Origin: Promethearchaeota archaeon
GTDB taxonomy: Archaea; Asgardarchaeota; Lokiarchaeia; Sigyniarchaeales; SOKP01
NCBI GenBank assembly: GCA_008080735.1
Contig: SHMW01000002.1
Location: forward strand, 1-54,274
Reading direction: 5' to 3'
Length of the DNA: 54,274 nucleotides
The notes under the pieces were generated by a model that had not been told where the DNA came from, did no database searches, and saw only the letters and a program-made list of their open reading frames with translations. Both the position numbers and the translations under genes were made by a program. Positions 36,987 to 46,461 of this stretch are shown here, in pieces. Within the stretch, counting starts at the first letter, position 1. Each line of letters begins with the position of its first letter.

Positions 36987-38054
36987 TTGATCAAATATGA
37001 AACTGAAAGATATAAGATATTCAATAAAGATAAAGGTCTATATGGTATAGAAAAAAAACATGATGTATTAAAACAAGATAAGACCGTATTCATTCAAGAT
37101 ATTAGCGAGAAGAAAAATCTCTATTCAAAAGTATCTGAAGCATTTGATAAAATACATGCCGAAACTGTTATTAAAAAAGGTGATCATGTTGCTATCAAAC
37201 TGAATATTGGAGGCGGAATTGATTATATTCAAACATCCTTTTCTGATCCTTTCATATGTGAAGCCATTATCAAAAAAACACGAAAGATGGGTGCTCTTCC
37301 TTTTATTTGTGAAGCTAATATGAGAGCCAGGATTATGGACGAGAAATTACTCAAAGTTCGTGGATATGAACAATTATGTAAAAAAATGAATTGTAAGTTT
37401 GTCAATTTATCGGATTATACAACCGTTAATATGAAATGTCTCAATCTAGATATACCTCTAAAGTTGCCCGAAATTCTAGTAAAACCAGAGACCAAAATCA
37501 TAAGTTTTGCTCCTCCCAAACATCACTGGGAATGTGGTTTGACAGCAAACCAAAAGAACATGTACGGTGCTATAGCAGAATTTAGAAAGTCTATTTACCA
37601 CCGAAAATATTCTAGAATAGATTATGCTGTCGCTGCCGCTGCCAGGATCATATCACCCGATATTAATATTTTAGGTTCGTTTAATATTGGTACGGGAGTG
37701 GGCCCTCATTTCATGTATCCTGTAGAATTCAATCGAATGATAATTTCAAAAGATATGTTAAGGGGAGATAAAGTGGCATCCGAACTATTAGGATATCCCT
37801 TTCAGTATATTAAATATTGTATGATTAATTCAAAAAACCAACCAGTTGATTATAGACTCCATCCAGATTCAAGCTGGCTGAGCGTAGATAGATTACACAA
37901 GATAAAAAAAAAGTCAATGGATTACAGAAATGTGAATTTATGGAAAGCAATCTTATATTTACAGTATTTTCTACCTCACTATTTTCAAATTTGGTTGTTC
38001 CCTCGGATGGAATCCCTATTTACGGAGATAAATATGAAATTTTTTGATAATTAG
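36987..38054 (+). CDS. DUF362 family protein
   Basis: 355 residues with the DUF362 core: GDHVAIKLNIGGG (about 60-75), a SFSDPFICEAIIKKTRKMGA segment and FICEAN, then LPEILVKPETKIISFAPPKHH and NMYGAI, the usual kxh...Gai pattern. Many DUF362 proteins carry ferredoxin clusters; none is present here, and there are few cysteines. The start is TTG 36987, supported by GAGGTAA six bases upstream. The biochemical role of the family is unclear. Single gene downstream of tRNA-Gly. Confidence 0.72.
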   Translation: MIKYETERYKIFNKDKGLYGIEKKHDVLKQDKTVFIQDISEKKNLYSKVSEAFDKIHAETVIKKGDHVAIKLNIGGGIDYIQTSFSDPFICEAIIKKTRKMGALPFICEANMRARIMDEKLLKVRGYEQLCKKMNCKFVNLSDYTTVNMKCLNLDIPLKLPEILVKPETKIISFAPPKHHWECGLTANQKNMYGAIAEFRKSIYHRKYSRIDYAVAAAARIISPDINILGSFNIGTGVGPHFMYPVEFNRMIISKDMLRGDKVASELLGYPFQYIKYCMINSKNQPVDYRLHPDSSWLSVDRLHKIKKKSMDYRNVNLWKAILYLQYFLPHYFQIWLFPRMESLFTEINMKFFDN

Positions 38055-38225
38055 AAATCTACGAATGAACAAAGATACAGAATTTTATTGTATTGATAAA
38101 ATCTTAGAAATCTAGACTTGGTTTTCTGTATGAGAGAACAATTTCAAATCTTGGCCTTCCCTAAAATCTGAAAATTTTAATAGAAATAAACAAATTTAGA
38201 TTAAAATAACTTTAGGATAATCAAA

Positions 38226-40415
38226 TTACCAAGATAATCCTTTCTTAAACTTCAAATCAGAAATTATTCTATCAGCCTCATTCTTAGGAACTTCTGAAAA
38301 CGCATACAATTCATTTTGCCAGAAGGCTCTCCCAGATGTCGTGGATCGTAGATCTTCGGCAAATTGAACAGAATAGCGCACTGGCAATAAGATGTCGATG
38401 GTAGCTTGATATTCATTATCTTGATCAATTTCTTTTATTTTTGCGGAGTATTTTGATAAGATAGAAAGCGCTTTTTTCACATAATTGGGGGGCAATTGAA
38501 TGATTGTATGATAAATAGGTTCGAGTAACACGAGTTCGGCTTCATTGAGCGCTTTTTTAATCGCATCGTAAAAAAGGACAGATAATTGAGTAAACGCAGT
38601 TTCCTCATCAATCCTCGCAATTGCCAATTCTTTAATAGTAATTTTAAGTTCTGTTAATTTTTCACCACATAAAGGGCCATTAAAATGTATTTTATCAATA
38701 ATACCTTCAATTAAAGACTCGTAAAACTCGTCTAATTCCATCTCCGCCTCGTTTATTAAAAGATTATAATCATCATCGCATTTCCATAAGTTTTGCCGCT
38801 CCTTGTCTTTTAAAGTTGTTTCTTGTTCTAATGCTTCTTCTAATTCTTTCCTCCTCTTAATGTCATGAATGTTTGTAGATTTGAAAAATTCAAGAGTAAT
38901 TTCATCTAAACGAGCTACTTTTAATTCTACATAATTCTGTTCATTAGGCCCTGCGGATCTAATTATGGAAGATTCATTTCTGCAAGATTCTTTAAATACT
39001 GCTCTCGGTTCGGAGATGTCCACCTTCACCCCTCGTTTCTCGATTTCCTTTGCAGTAACCTCCAAATGCAATGGACCCATACCAGATAAGAGAAACTCAC
39101 CGTTTTCCTCATTGATCTCAAATCTTAAATTTGGATCCTCGATTAAAAGATTCTCTATAATTCGCTTCATCTCGTCTATTTGTCTTAAATACTCTGGTTC
39201 AATAGAGACCGTGATAACAGGAGTGGTGACATATTTGACCTCTCCAAAAGGAATAAGATTATTTGATACACTGCTTTCAAAAATACTTTCTCCACTCTTA
39301 ATTGCTTTTAATCCCTCCAGAGCGACAATATTTCCAACGGGAATTTTTTCGACTTGCTCTCTTCTCTGTCCCATATACAATGAAAGGCGTTGGATACGTT
39401 CATAGTTATTTTCTCTTACTAAATACACCTCCGTTTTCTTGGTACATTTTCCCGAAAAAATCCTCCCAGTAGCCACCAAGCCATGCTTTTCTGCTTTTAC
39501 CTTACTCACACACATAACTAAAGGTCCATCCGGCTGGCAATTGATAATTGCATTTCCGATTTTTGAATTTATATCACCTTTCCATAATTTCTTTATCCGA
39601 TATTTTTGAGCATCAATAGGATTAGGCAGGTGATTTATAGCCATTTCCAAAATTGCTCTATCAATAGGCAGATATACGGTTAAATCTGAGTATGTCTCTT
39701 TCGAATAGCTCTCCTTTTCATAGCGTTTGGCGATATCTTTAAACTTGAGTTCGCTTTTTTGTAGGATTTTCAGTGTGAAGCCCCATTTGTGAAGTGCTGA
39801 CCCAAAGGCTACATTCCCCTCAGCTGGACTCACTTGCCATTCTTTATCAAACGGGGGATCCGCAAACCTTTTTATAAGAGTATTGAACGCCTTTATAATT
39901 CTGCTATATTTCTTTCGAATTTGGTCCTCTGTCAGTTGCAATTCTCTAATTAAACGATCAACTTTATTGATATATAATATTGGTTTTACCCCTTCTTCAA
40001 TGGATTGCTTGATAACCGTTTCCGATTGGGCAATGATTTCTTCAACAGCATCTACTACGACGATGACCCCGTCGATTAATCTTAGAGCTCTTGTAACTTT
40101 CCCTGAAAAGTCTAGATGACCTGGAGTATCAACTAAATTTATCAAAAAGGGTTCATTTTTCTCCAAAGGATGTTCATAATAAAGAGAAATATTAGATGAC
40201 TTCATAGTAATCCCTCTTTGCTGCTCCTCCTCTAAATAATCCAATACGCGAGCCTCTCCCGCTAATTCTGGACTTAGTAAACCCGCTTCGCTGAGTAATG
40301 AATCAGAGAGGGTGGTTTTACCGTGGTCTATATGACCCACAAACCCGATATTTCTAATATTTTCTGTATTTTCCATCAGTTCCAGTATTTCGCTGATATC
40401 TTTTCGACGCGGCAT
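38226..40415 (-). CDS. Elongation factor 2 paralogue lacking the diphthamide site (aEF-2p)
   Basis: 729 residues with a full EF-2 domain order. G1 is GHIDHGKT (27-34), the switch region includes EQQRGITM, G3 is DTPGHLDF and G4 is NKVD. Domains II-V follow, with LLSGMGPLHLEV and LLEPIYHT. In domain IV, where EF-2 has HRGPAQ with the diphthamide His, this protein reads ETAFTQ, so Glu605 stands at the His position. Canonical EF-2 drives ribosomal translocation. Paralogues without diphthamide are known in Asgard archaea next to a canonical copy; no canonical copy is in this window. It may have a specialised ribosome role (inference). Confidence 0.92.
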   Translation of the reverse strand: MPRRKDISEILELMENTENIRNIGFVGHIDHGKTTLSDSLLSEAGLLSPELAGEARVLDYLEEEQQRGITMKSSNISLYYEHPLEKNEPFLINLVDTPGHLDFSGKVTRALRLIDGVIVVVDAVEEIIAQSETVIKQSIEEGVKPILYINKVDRLIRELQLTEDQIRKKYSRIIKAFNTLIKRFADPPFDKEWQVSPAEGNVAFGSALHKWGFTLKILQKSELKFKDIAKRYEKESYSKETYSDLTVYLPIDRAILEMAINHLPNPIDAQKYRIKKLWKGDINSKIGNAIINCQPDGPLVMCVSKVKAEKHGLVATGRIFSGKCTKKTEVYLVRENNYERIQRLSLYMGQRREQVEKIPVGNIVALEGLKAIKSGESIFESSVSNNLIPFGEVKYVTTPVITVSIEPEYLRQIDEMKRIIENLLIEDPNLRFEINEENGEFLLSGMGPLHLEVTAKEIEKRGVKVDISEPRAVFKESCRNESSIIRSAGPNEQNYVELKVARLDEITLEFFKSTNIHDIKRRKELEEALEQETTLKDKERQNLWKCDDDYNLLINEAEMELDEFYESLIEGIIDKIHFNGPLCGEKLTELKITIKELAIARIDEETAFTQLSVLFYDAIKKALNEAELVLLEPIYHTIIQLPPNYVKKALSILSKYSAKIKEIDQDNEYQATIDILLPVRYSVQFAEDLRSTTSGRAFWQNELYAFSEVPKNEADRIISDLKFKKGLSW

Positions 40416-40797
40416 TCTCTTTGCTTATCTTTTATGATTTGAATATGAAAATTAATATTTTGATTAATAATTTTGTACTTTAATGAGAAGTAATGTGGGG
40501 AGATGAATTCTCTTAACTCAAGATCTTTATCATTGAATTGATACACCGTACCAATCTCATATGGGTCAGAGCAATCATCGAATCATTTCCCCATTTAGAT
40601 AATTAATCTTATCAATTTAAATTAATCGTATTCATGAATTTTAGTGAAATTATTTGGAATTTGGAATTTGCTCTTTTCTTAGAGAATGTAATTGACTTGC
40701 TAAATTATATTAAAGAGAATTTGATCCAAGAGTCTATAAAAGAATCTAATTATTAATGAGAAAAATATCGTTATATATTGAATTAAACGGAACTCTA
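40416..40797. other. Gene-free interval between purN and the EF-2 paralogue
   Basis: About 380 AT-rich bases. No ORF, tRNA or convincing hairpin was seen. It must contain the EF-2 paralogue promoter, but I cannot pick one TATA element. Confidence 0.4.
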
Positions 40798-41433
40798 TTA
40801 TCCTAATTCAATCTCTCCTTTAATATGGACGATTCTTCCCTTTATATTAAGTCTCCCATCACAAAAAAGTTCAATCGCTTTCGGAAATATTTTATGCTCC
40901 CAGAGAATTATTCGATCTCCTAACGTATCTTCAGTATCGTCGGCATAGACCGGTACACATTTCTGAATGATAATCGGTCCATGGTCCTCTTTCACATCCA
41001 CAAAATGTACTGTCGCACCGGAAACTTTAACCCCGTAATCTAGGGCGTCTTTATGAGCGTGCATTCCTTTAAAAGAAGGAAGTAAAGCAGGATGGATATT
41101 CATTACATTCCCATTAAAAGCTTCGATAAATGCCCCGCTTACTAATCTCATATAGCCCACTAGCGCAATTAATTGACAGTTAAAGTCTTTCAGAACTTTT
41201 ATCATCTTTCTATCAAATTCCTCTCTCGTTCCATGATGTTTATCGGATTCTATTAAGACACAGGGAATTCTGAGCTTTTCTGCCCTTTCCATACAATAGG
41301 CACCTGATTTATTACATATAAGCACGCTGACTTTCGCCTTCCCCTTTAATATACCAGATCTTGTTGATTGTACGATTGCCTCAAAATTAGAGCCCGAACC
41401 TGAGGCGATGCAACCAATATTAACTAACGACAT
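40798..41433 (-). CDS. purN: Phosphoribosylglycinamide formyltransferase PurN
   Basis: 211 residues with the folate-dependent GART signature: ASGSGSNFEAI near the N-terminus, the catalytic Asn-His of NIHPALLPSFKG (about 112-123), SGATVHFVDVKEDHGPII with the catalytic Asp, and the final KGRIVH. It transfers a formyl group from 10-formyl-THF to GAR in purine synthesis. Single gene. The length is typical, with no missing catalytic residue. Confidence 0.95.
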   Translation of the reverse strand: MSLVNIGCIASGSGSNFEAIVQSTRSGILKGKAKVSVLICNKSGAYCMERAEKLRIPCVLIESDKHHGTREEFDRKMIKVLKDFNCQLIALVGYMRLVSGAFIEAFNGNVMNIHPALLPSFKGMHAHKDALDYGVKVSGATVHFVDVKEDHGPIIIQKCVPVYADDTEDTLGDRIILWEHKIFPKAIELFCDGRLNIKGRIVHIKGEIELG

Positions 41434-42004
41434 TTTGACAAAACTACAGTAATTTAGTCTATAGAAGTTCGGATTTTTTAAAAAGTATAGTAAACAAAAG
41501 TGATTTTATAATTCCACTATTCTTTATTTTTGGATATTATAGAATAAAGTAAATTTTAAAAAATCTGATGATTAATTCATATTACCCCATTGTTCTATTA
41601 AAATTACCTACTTTTCAAATTTAAGCCTAATTAATGCTATTAGTATAAAATAATAACAAAAACGGTTAATATCAAATCATACCACAATAGAAAGGTTTTT
41701 ATTGTAAAATTTATTCTTAAATCCTAGAGCTTTAGGAAATTTAAAACCCAAGCTTCAAAAACATTCTCTATACGATATAATTCTTATATTAGAGGAGAAT
41801 TAATTACAACTGCTTGTTAAATATGTGTATTTTATACATTACCAATAAAATTTACAAATAATGGGTTTCTGTGTGTCTTTTAATCACGAGACCTATTTTT
41901 TGAATATTTAATATCAAGTAGAATTTAATAATCAATCAACATAAATTTTAAAGATAAAAAATTAACAACTGATTAGAACTTTTATCTAACTTATAAATAA
42001 GCGA
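41434..42004. other. Gene-free divergent region upstream of purN and fttA
   Basis: About 570 AT-rich bases holding the divergent promoters. The only structure seen is a 10-bp hairpin, AATGGGTTTC/GAGACCTATT (41860-41869, 41888-41897), followed by a T-tract on the plus strand, about 105 bases before fttA. Confidence 0.45.
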
Positions 42005-43933
42005 ATGACAATGAGTTTTGAAAGAGAATTAGAAAAAATAAAGAAGGAAATAAGAGAATATCTTCCCGATGATATTCAGATTCAGAAAATTGAATTCGAA
42101 GGACCCGAAATCGCAGTCTACTCGAAAGGCGATTCTGACGGTGCGGACGTAGAGCTTATCCAGCAATCTGACATCTTAAAAGAGCTAGCAAAAAAGATGC
42201 GGAAACGAATAGTGATCCGATGGAATGTTGATAAACGGATGGATCCCGCGGAGACCGAGAAATATATTCGTAATTTGGTGGGCGAGGAAGCAGAGATTAG
42301 TGGTATTGAGTTCGATCATACCAGAGGAGAAGTGATCATAGAATCGGGAAAACCGGGAATAGTTATCGGGAAAAAAGGAGTCAACCTTAAAGAAATTCGA
42401 GCAAATACATTCTGGCAGCCCAGAACGATTCGAACACCCCCATTAACATCTCGAACGATTCAATTAATTAGAGGAATGTTAGCAAAAGAACGCCAAACCC
42501 AAAAGGATATCCTTCTCAGAATCGGAAAACGAATCCATCGCCCTGTGATGTATAAGGACCTTAACATACGTATGACAGCTTTAGGCGGATTTCGCGAAGT
42601 TGGACGTTCGGCTATCCTTATGCAAACACAAGATAGTAATATATTAATAGATTGTGGACTGAATGTCGGAAATCCTCGGGAGAGATTTCCCTTTTTCAAT
42701 CTTCCAGAATTTAACATTCGAGATTTGGATGCCGTTATTGTATCACATGCACATCTCGATCACTGTGGGATGGTACCATTTTTGTTTAAATATGGTTACA
42801 GAGGCCCAGTTTATAGTACTTTACCTACGCGAAACCTCTCTACTATGCTCCAACTCGATTTTGTACAGATTTGCGAGCGAGAAGGCACCACACCTCCCTA
42901 TTCTAAACGGGATGTGAAAAATACTGTACTTCATACCATTCCTTTATCATGGGGTAAGGTAACTGATATTGCTCCAGATGTGAAGCTTACGCTACATAAT
43001 TCAGGACATATTTTAGGATCCTCGATGGTTCATCTCCACTTTGGTAAGGGTGGATATAATTTTGTCTACACTGGAGATTTTAAATTCCAAAAAACGCGAT
43101 TATTAGAACGAGCAAATATAAAATTCCCAAGAGTGGAAGCCCTTGTGGTAGAATCCACTTATGGGGGTCCCCAAGATAGGATTCCAAGCCGACAAGAATC
43201 GGAGCGAGAACTACGACAAGTAATAAACTCTACCATTAAAAAAGGTGGAAAGGTATTAATTCCTGTCTTAGCAGTGGGCCGGGCTCAAGAATTAATTATC
43301 GTAATTGAGGAGTTTATCTCGAAAGGTATGATTGAACAAATCCCAATCTTTTTAGACGGATTGATCTCAGAGGCCACCGCGATTCATACGGCTAATCCCG
43401 ATTATTTGAGCAGTGATCTAAGGGAAAAGATTCTCCATCAAGGAAAGAATCCATTTCTGAGTGATTTCTTTACCACTGTGAATACATATGATGAGAGGAT
43501 GGATGTCTTGACAGGGGGGCCTTGTGTGATTATGGCTACAAGTGGAATGCTTATTGGAGGGCCATCTGTCTATTATTTGAAACATCTAGCTGAAAATCCT
43601 GATAATTCATTGATTTTTGTCTCATACCAAGTTCGAGGAACGCTCGGAAATCGAATTCAGCGTGGATTTAAGGAATTTCAGTATGTTGACGAAAAAGGAC
43701 GAACCCAACTGGTAAAATCGAATTTAAACATTTTTACTCTCGAAGGATTTAGCGGTCATTCTTCACGAAGCCAAATTTCGCAATTTATGCGCCGAATTCA
43801 GCCGCGTCCGAAGATGATTATCACAAATCATGGTGAAGAATCAAAGTGTGTAAGTTTAAGCACTATGATTCACAAAAAATTGAGGAAGGCTACAAAATCT
43901 CCAAAGAATCAAGAGACAATTCTTTTGAAGTAA
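42005..43933 (+). CDS. fttA: FttA/aCPSF1, KH-domain beta-CASP ribonuclease (transcription termination factor)
   Basis: 642 residues. The N-terminal part has the two KH-like units of archaeal CPSF73 homologues, with VIGKKGVNLKEIRANT (about 118-134). The metallo-beta-lactamase core has HAHLDH (about 247-252), GDFKF and VVESTYGG, and the beta-CASP part ends with ATSGMLIGGPSVYYL and GFSGHSSRSQI. The family cleaves nascent RNA at U-rich tracts and terminates archaeal transcription. Start ATG 42005, or ATG 42011. Single gene after a long upstream region. Confidence 0.96.
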   Translation: MTMSFERELEKIKKEIREYLPDDIQIQKIEFEGPEIAVYSKGDSDGADVELIQQSDILKELAKKMRKRIVIRWNVDKRMDPAETEKYIRNLVGEEAEISGIEFDHTRGEVIIESGKPGIVIGKKGVNLKEIRANTFWQPRTIRTPPLTSRTIQLIRGMLAKERQTQKDILLRIGKRIHRPVMYKDLNIRMTALGGFREVGRSAILMQTQDSNILIDCGLNVGNPRERFPFFNLPEFNIRDLDAVIVSHAHLDHCGMVPFLFKYGYRGPVYSTLPTRNLSTMLQLDFVQICEREGTTPPYSKRDVKNTVLHTIPLSWGKVTDIAPDVKLTLHNSGHILGSSMVHLHFGKGGYNFVYTGDFKFQKTRLLERANIKFPRVEALVVESTYGGPQDRIPSRQESERELRQVINSTIKKGGKVLIPVLAVGRAQELIIVIEEFISKGMIEQIPIFLDGLISEATAIHTANPDYLSSDLREKILHQGKNPFLSDFFTTVNTYDERMDVLTGGPCVIMATSGMLIGGPSVYYLKHLAENPDNSLIFVSYQVRGTLGNRIQRGFKEFQYVDEKGRTQLVKSNLNIFTLEGFSGHSSRSQISQFMRRIQPRPKMIITNHGEESKCVSLSTMIHKKLRKATKSPKNQETILLK

Positions 43934-44040
43934 TCTCTCGCGGAGATTTTATTCCCTTCATTTATATATTTCGGGATTAGAATTGTATTATATAAAAGAA
44001 GAATAAGGGGTTCTATTTTGAATTATTCGCCCTTAATCGA

Positions 44041-44679
44041 TTACTGAACTAAAGTAATATAAATAAATCCTTCCGTTTTTACTTTGTTTATATAAGTGTT
44101 CAAATCATCTATAAACGCACCATATCTCTCAAATCCCATTCTTTCATAGAATTTCCAATTACTAAGAGGATCCGTATAAACAGATATCATTTTAGCGTTA
44201 ACCAATTTAGCCCTGTGTAAAAACCGATTGAGTAAAGCTTTCCCAATTCCTTTTCCGCGGTGTTCAGAATCAACAACAAATAACACAATTTCTCCCTCTG
44301 CCTTAGGTGTATATTGTAATACCTTCTGTTCAGTTGCGAATAGTTTTTCAAGAAAAATAAAAGGTTCAGAAAGCCGTCCGTATCTCCCAATTATTATTTT
44401 AAATAGAATATATAAATTGGGAATAATAGCCCTTATTTTATCTATAAATTGTTGGTCTTGTTCGAGCTTCCCAAAAAGGAATCCTACGACGCGATCATTT
44501 ATCGTAGCTATTTCATGCCATGTGGATCCGATCCGATTAATTTCAAGATAAGCTTTCATTATTTTTGGGATATCATCAACTGGGACTAAAGACGAAACAA
44601 TTGGCCATGCATCCACTGCTAATTCGGCTAATCTCTGAGTATCCTTTTTTTGAAAATTTCGAAAGTGAAGGGTATTCAT
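44041..44679 (-). CDS. GNAT family N-acetyltransferase
   Basis: 212 residues. The acetyl-CoA binding motif A is clear: EIVLFVVDSEHRGKGIGKALLNRFL (about 128-153), followed by the alpha4 region and FYERMGFERYGAF, the usual YxxxGF. The N-terminal part (1-110) is longer than average, with an inserted helical section. The substrate is unknown. Single gene, converging with fttA and divergent from the polyferredoxin gene. Confidence 0.88.
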   Translation of the reverse strand: MNTLHFRNFQKKDTQRLAELAVDAWPIVSSLVPVDDIPKIMKAYLEINRIGSTWHEIATINDRVVGFLFGKLEQDQQFIDKIRAIIPNLYILFKIIIGRYGRLSEPFIFLEKLFATEQKVLQYTPKAEGEIVLFVVDSEHRGKGIGKALLNRFLHRAKLVNAKMISVYTDPLSNWKFYERMGFERYGAFIDDLNTYINKVKTEGFIYITLVQ

Positions 44680-44924
44680 TTGTAAATAAATTAAAAACCA
44701 ATGAATAAATATTTAGGTAATTATCCCAACCCGTTCTAAAAAAATGATGGATATATAATTACATGGATTTATGAGTTATTCTTTTTAAAATAATTAGAAA
44801 AAAGGTCATTAATTACCATTTAAAGTTTTTCTATTTCTTATTCTCTTTTTCTCTAAAAAATTTTTTTAACCAACCATAATTTAATAAGTTAAATTTAGTT
44901 TATTTACGAGTTAGTGGTAATCTT

Positions 44925-45866
44925 TTGAGTCAAATAATTCAGAAACTTCGAGAGAAGAAGATAACAATCATTCGAAGGGTCGTCCAGATCGCCTCGTTTT
45001 TAATTATTAATTATATTATTATTGAAGCTATATTTTCGATTAATCTTTTAAGCTTGGAGCCGTTCATAAAAGTTCTACCCGTGATTAATACTCCACGAAA
45101 TCCACTCTCAGAGGGTTCTGGTTTATTGGAATACATTTTTTACTCCATTGCGCAAGGGATTTTTCCCCTATTACTTATTGCGATCTTTGTCTTGATAATT
45201 CTATTTACTGCCCGCTTCTTCTGTGGTTGGGTTTGCCCGATAGGAACGATTCAAGATGGTTTAACCGCCCTGCCTATAGAAACGAAGTCTATGAAAATGA
45301 GCACGCACAATTCCTTGGTAAAGGTGAAATATTTTTTTGTAGTTATTTTAATTCTTATTATTGTGCCATTGGGAATTACCAAATATACCAATATCGCCTT
45401 TTATATCGAATTTCGAGATAATCTCGGAGATTTTGCAAACAAACCTTTTGGTTTTTTCTCCCTTTCTGAATTTATTTTTGTTACTCTGCCGAATATATTA
45501 GTGAGTATCTGGCAGACTGGAGGTCTCACGCCGATCTTTTCGAATTTTTGGACGTTTATTGTATTCTTTTTCTTTTTGGCAATCCTAATATTATCGCTCT
45601 GGTATCCTCGAATGTATTGCAGATATTTTTGTCCATTCGGTGCCTTGGCGTCGGTTATTAGCGGATACTCCTTCCTAAAACTTTCACGTAGTCCAGTCAG
45701 ATGTGTTGGTAGAAAAGAATGCGGGATATGTGAGAAAGTATGCCCTAAACAAATTCGTATTTTGGATGAGCCTTTTGAATTTTTTACTGGAGATGGAGAA
45801 TGTAATCTATGTTCGAAATGTCTTGAAGAATGCCCTTATGATGCAATAGAAATAAAATTCGGATAA
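44925..45866 (+). CDS. 4Fe-4S polyferredoxin membrane protein (NapH/NosR-like)
   Basis: 313 residues with about five or six membrane helices and four Cys clusters: FFCGWVCPIG (about 104-113), YCRYFCPFG (about 240-248), and two ferredoxin [4Fe-4S] motifs in the C-terminal tail, CxxxxxCxxCxxxCP (ECGICEKVCP) and CNLCSKCLEECP. The NapH/NosR/RdxA group passes electrons across or along the membrane to periplasmic or other partners. No partner oxidoreductase is next to it, so the pathway is unknown. Start TTG 44925. Confidence 0.85.
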   Translation: MSQIIQKLREKKITIIRRVVQIASFLIINYIIIEAIFSINLLSLEPFIKVLPVINTPRNPLSEGSGLLEYIFYSIAQGIFPLLLIAIFVLIILFTARFFCGWVCPIGTIQDGLTALPIETKSMKMSTHNSLVKVKYFFVVILILIIVPLGITKYTNIAFYIEFRDNLGDFANKPFGFFSLSEFIFVTLPNILVSIWQTGGLTPIFSNFWTFIVFFFFLAILILSLWYPRMYCRYFCPFGALASVISGYSFLKLSRSPVRCVGRKECGICEKVCPKQIRILDEPFEFFTGDGECNLCSKCLEECPYDAIEIKFG

Positions 45867-45984
45867 AATTTTTTGGGTTCTTTTCGATTGACTCTTCTGT
45901 AAAAACGAATGAAAAACTTTTTAATCAAATTCTTTCATTATCTTTAAAAATATTTAACACGAACACACATTCAGTGGACAATTC

Positions 45985-46236
45985 ATGGAAAATACTTTTG
46001 GAAAAATCGCAGTGGTCCTAGGAGCTCTTTCGATGGGGCTCTCTTTTTTAGGGATAGGAATCATTGCTGGACCCATAGGATTATTGATTGGGCTCATCGG
46101 GTTAATAAAAGATGATAAAAAACTGCCTTCAGTAGTAGGAATCTTGCTTTCAGGTATTGGATTAATAATTTCGATTTTGTTTTTTATCTTTCTATTTGAT
46201 ATTATCATGACTATCTTGAGTCCATGGACCTGGTAA
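45985..46236 (+). CDS. Small two-TM hydrophobic protein
   Basis: 83 residues. Two long Gly/Leu/Ile-rich membrane stretches (about 6-38 and 48-75) are separated by the short charged loop DDKK, as in many DUF4190-type small membrane proteins. No other motif. The function is unknown. It follows the polyferredoxin gene at 118 bases on the same strand. Confidence 0.55.
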   Translation: MENTFGKIAVVLGALSMGLSFLGIGIIAGPIGLLIGLIGLIKDDKKLPSVVGILLSGIGLIISILFFIFLFDIIMTILSPWTW

Positions 46237-46461
46237 TACTTTGGTAATACAAAAACAATGGGCAAGTTTTTAATCTCTTATATTTTCTTTTTTTCATGCT
46301 TGGTTTCTTCAGTTTACTAAATACTTAATTTCTTGGGAATGGCCGAAAACCAAGATCTTTAATCTGCTTTATACGAGCAAATCTCTAAAATAAATCTTTA
46401 TTTGAAGCTTGATTAATTAAATATAAAATTATAGAGAAATGACTTTTAGAGCCTTTTTATT

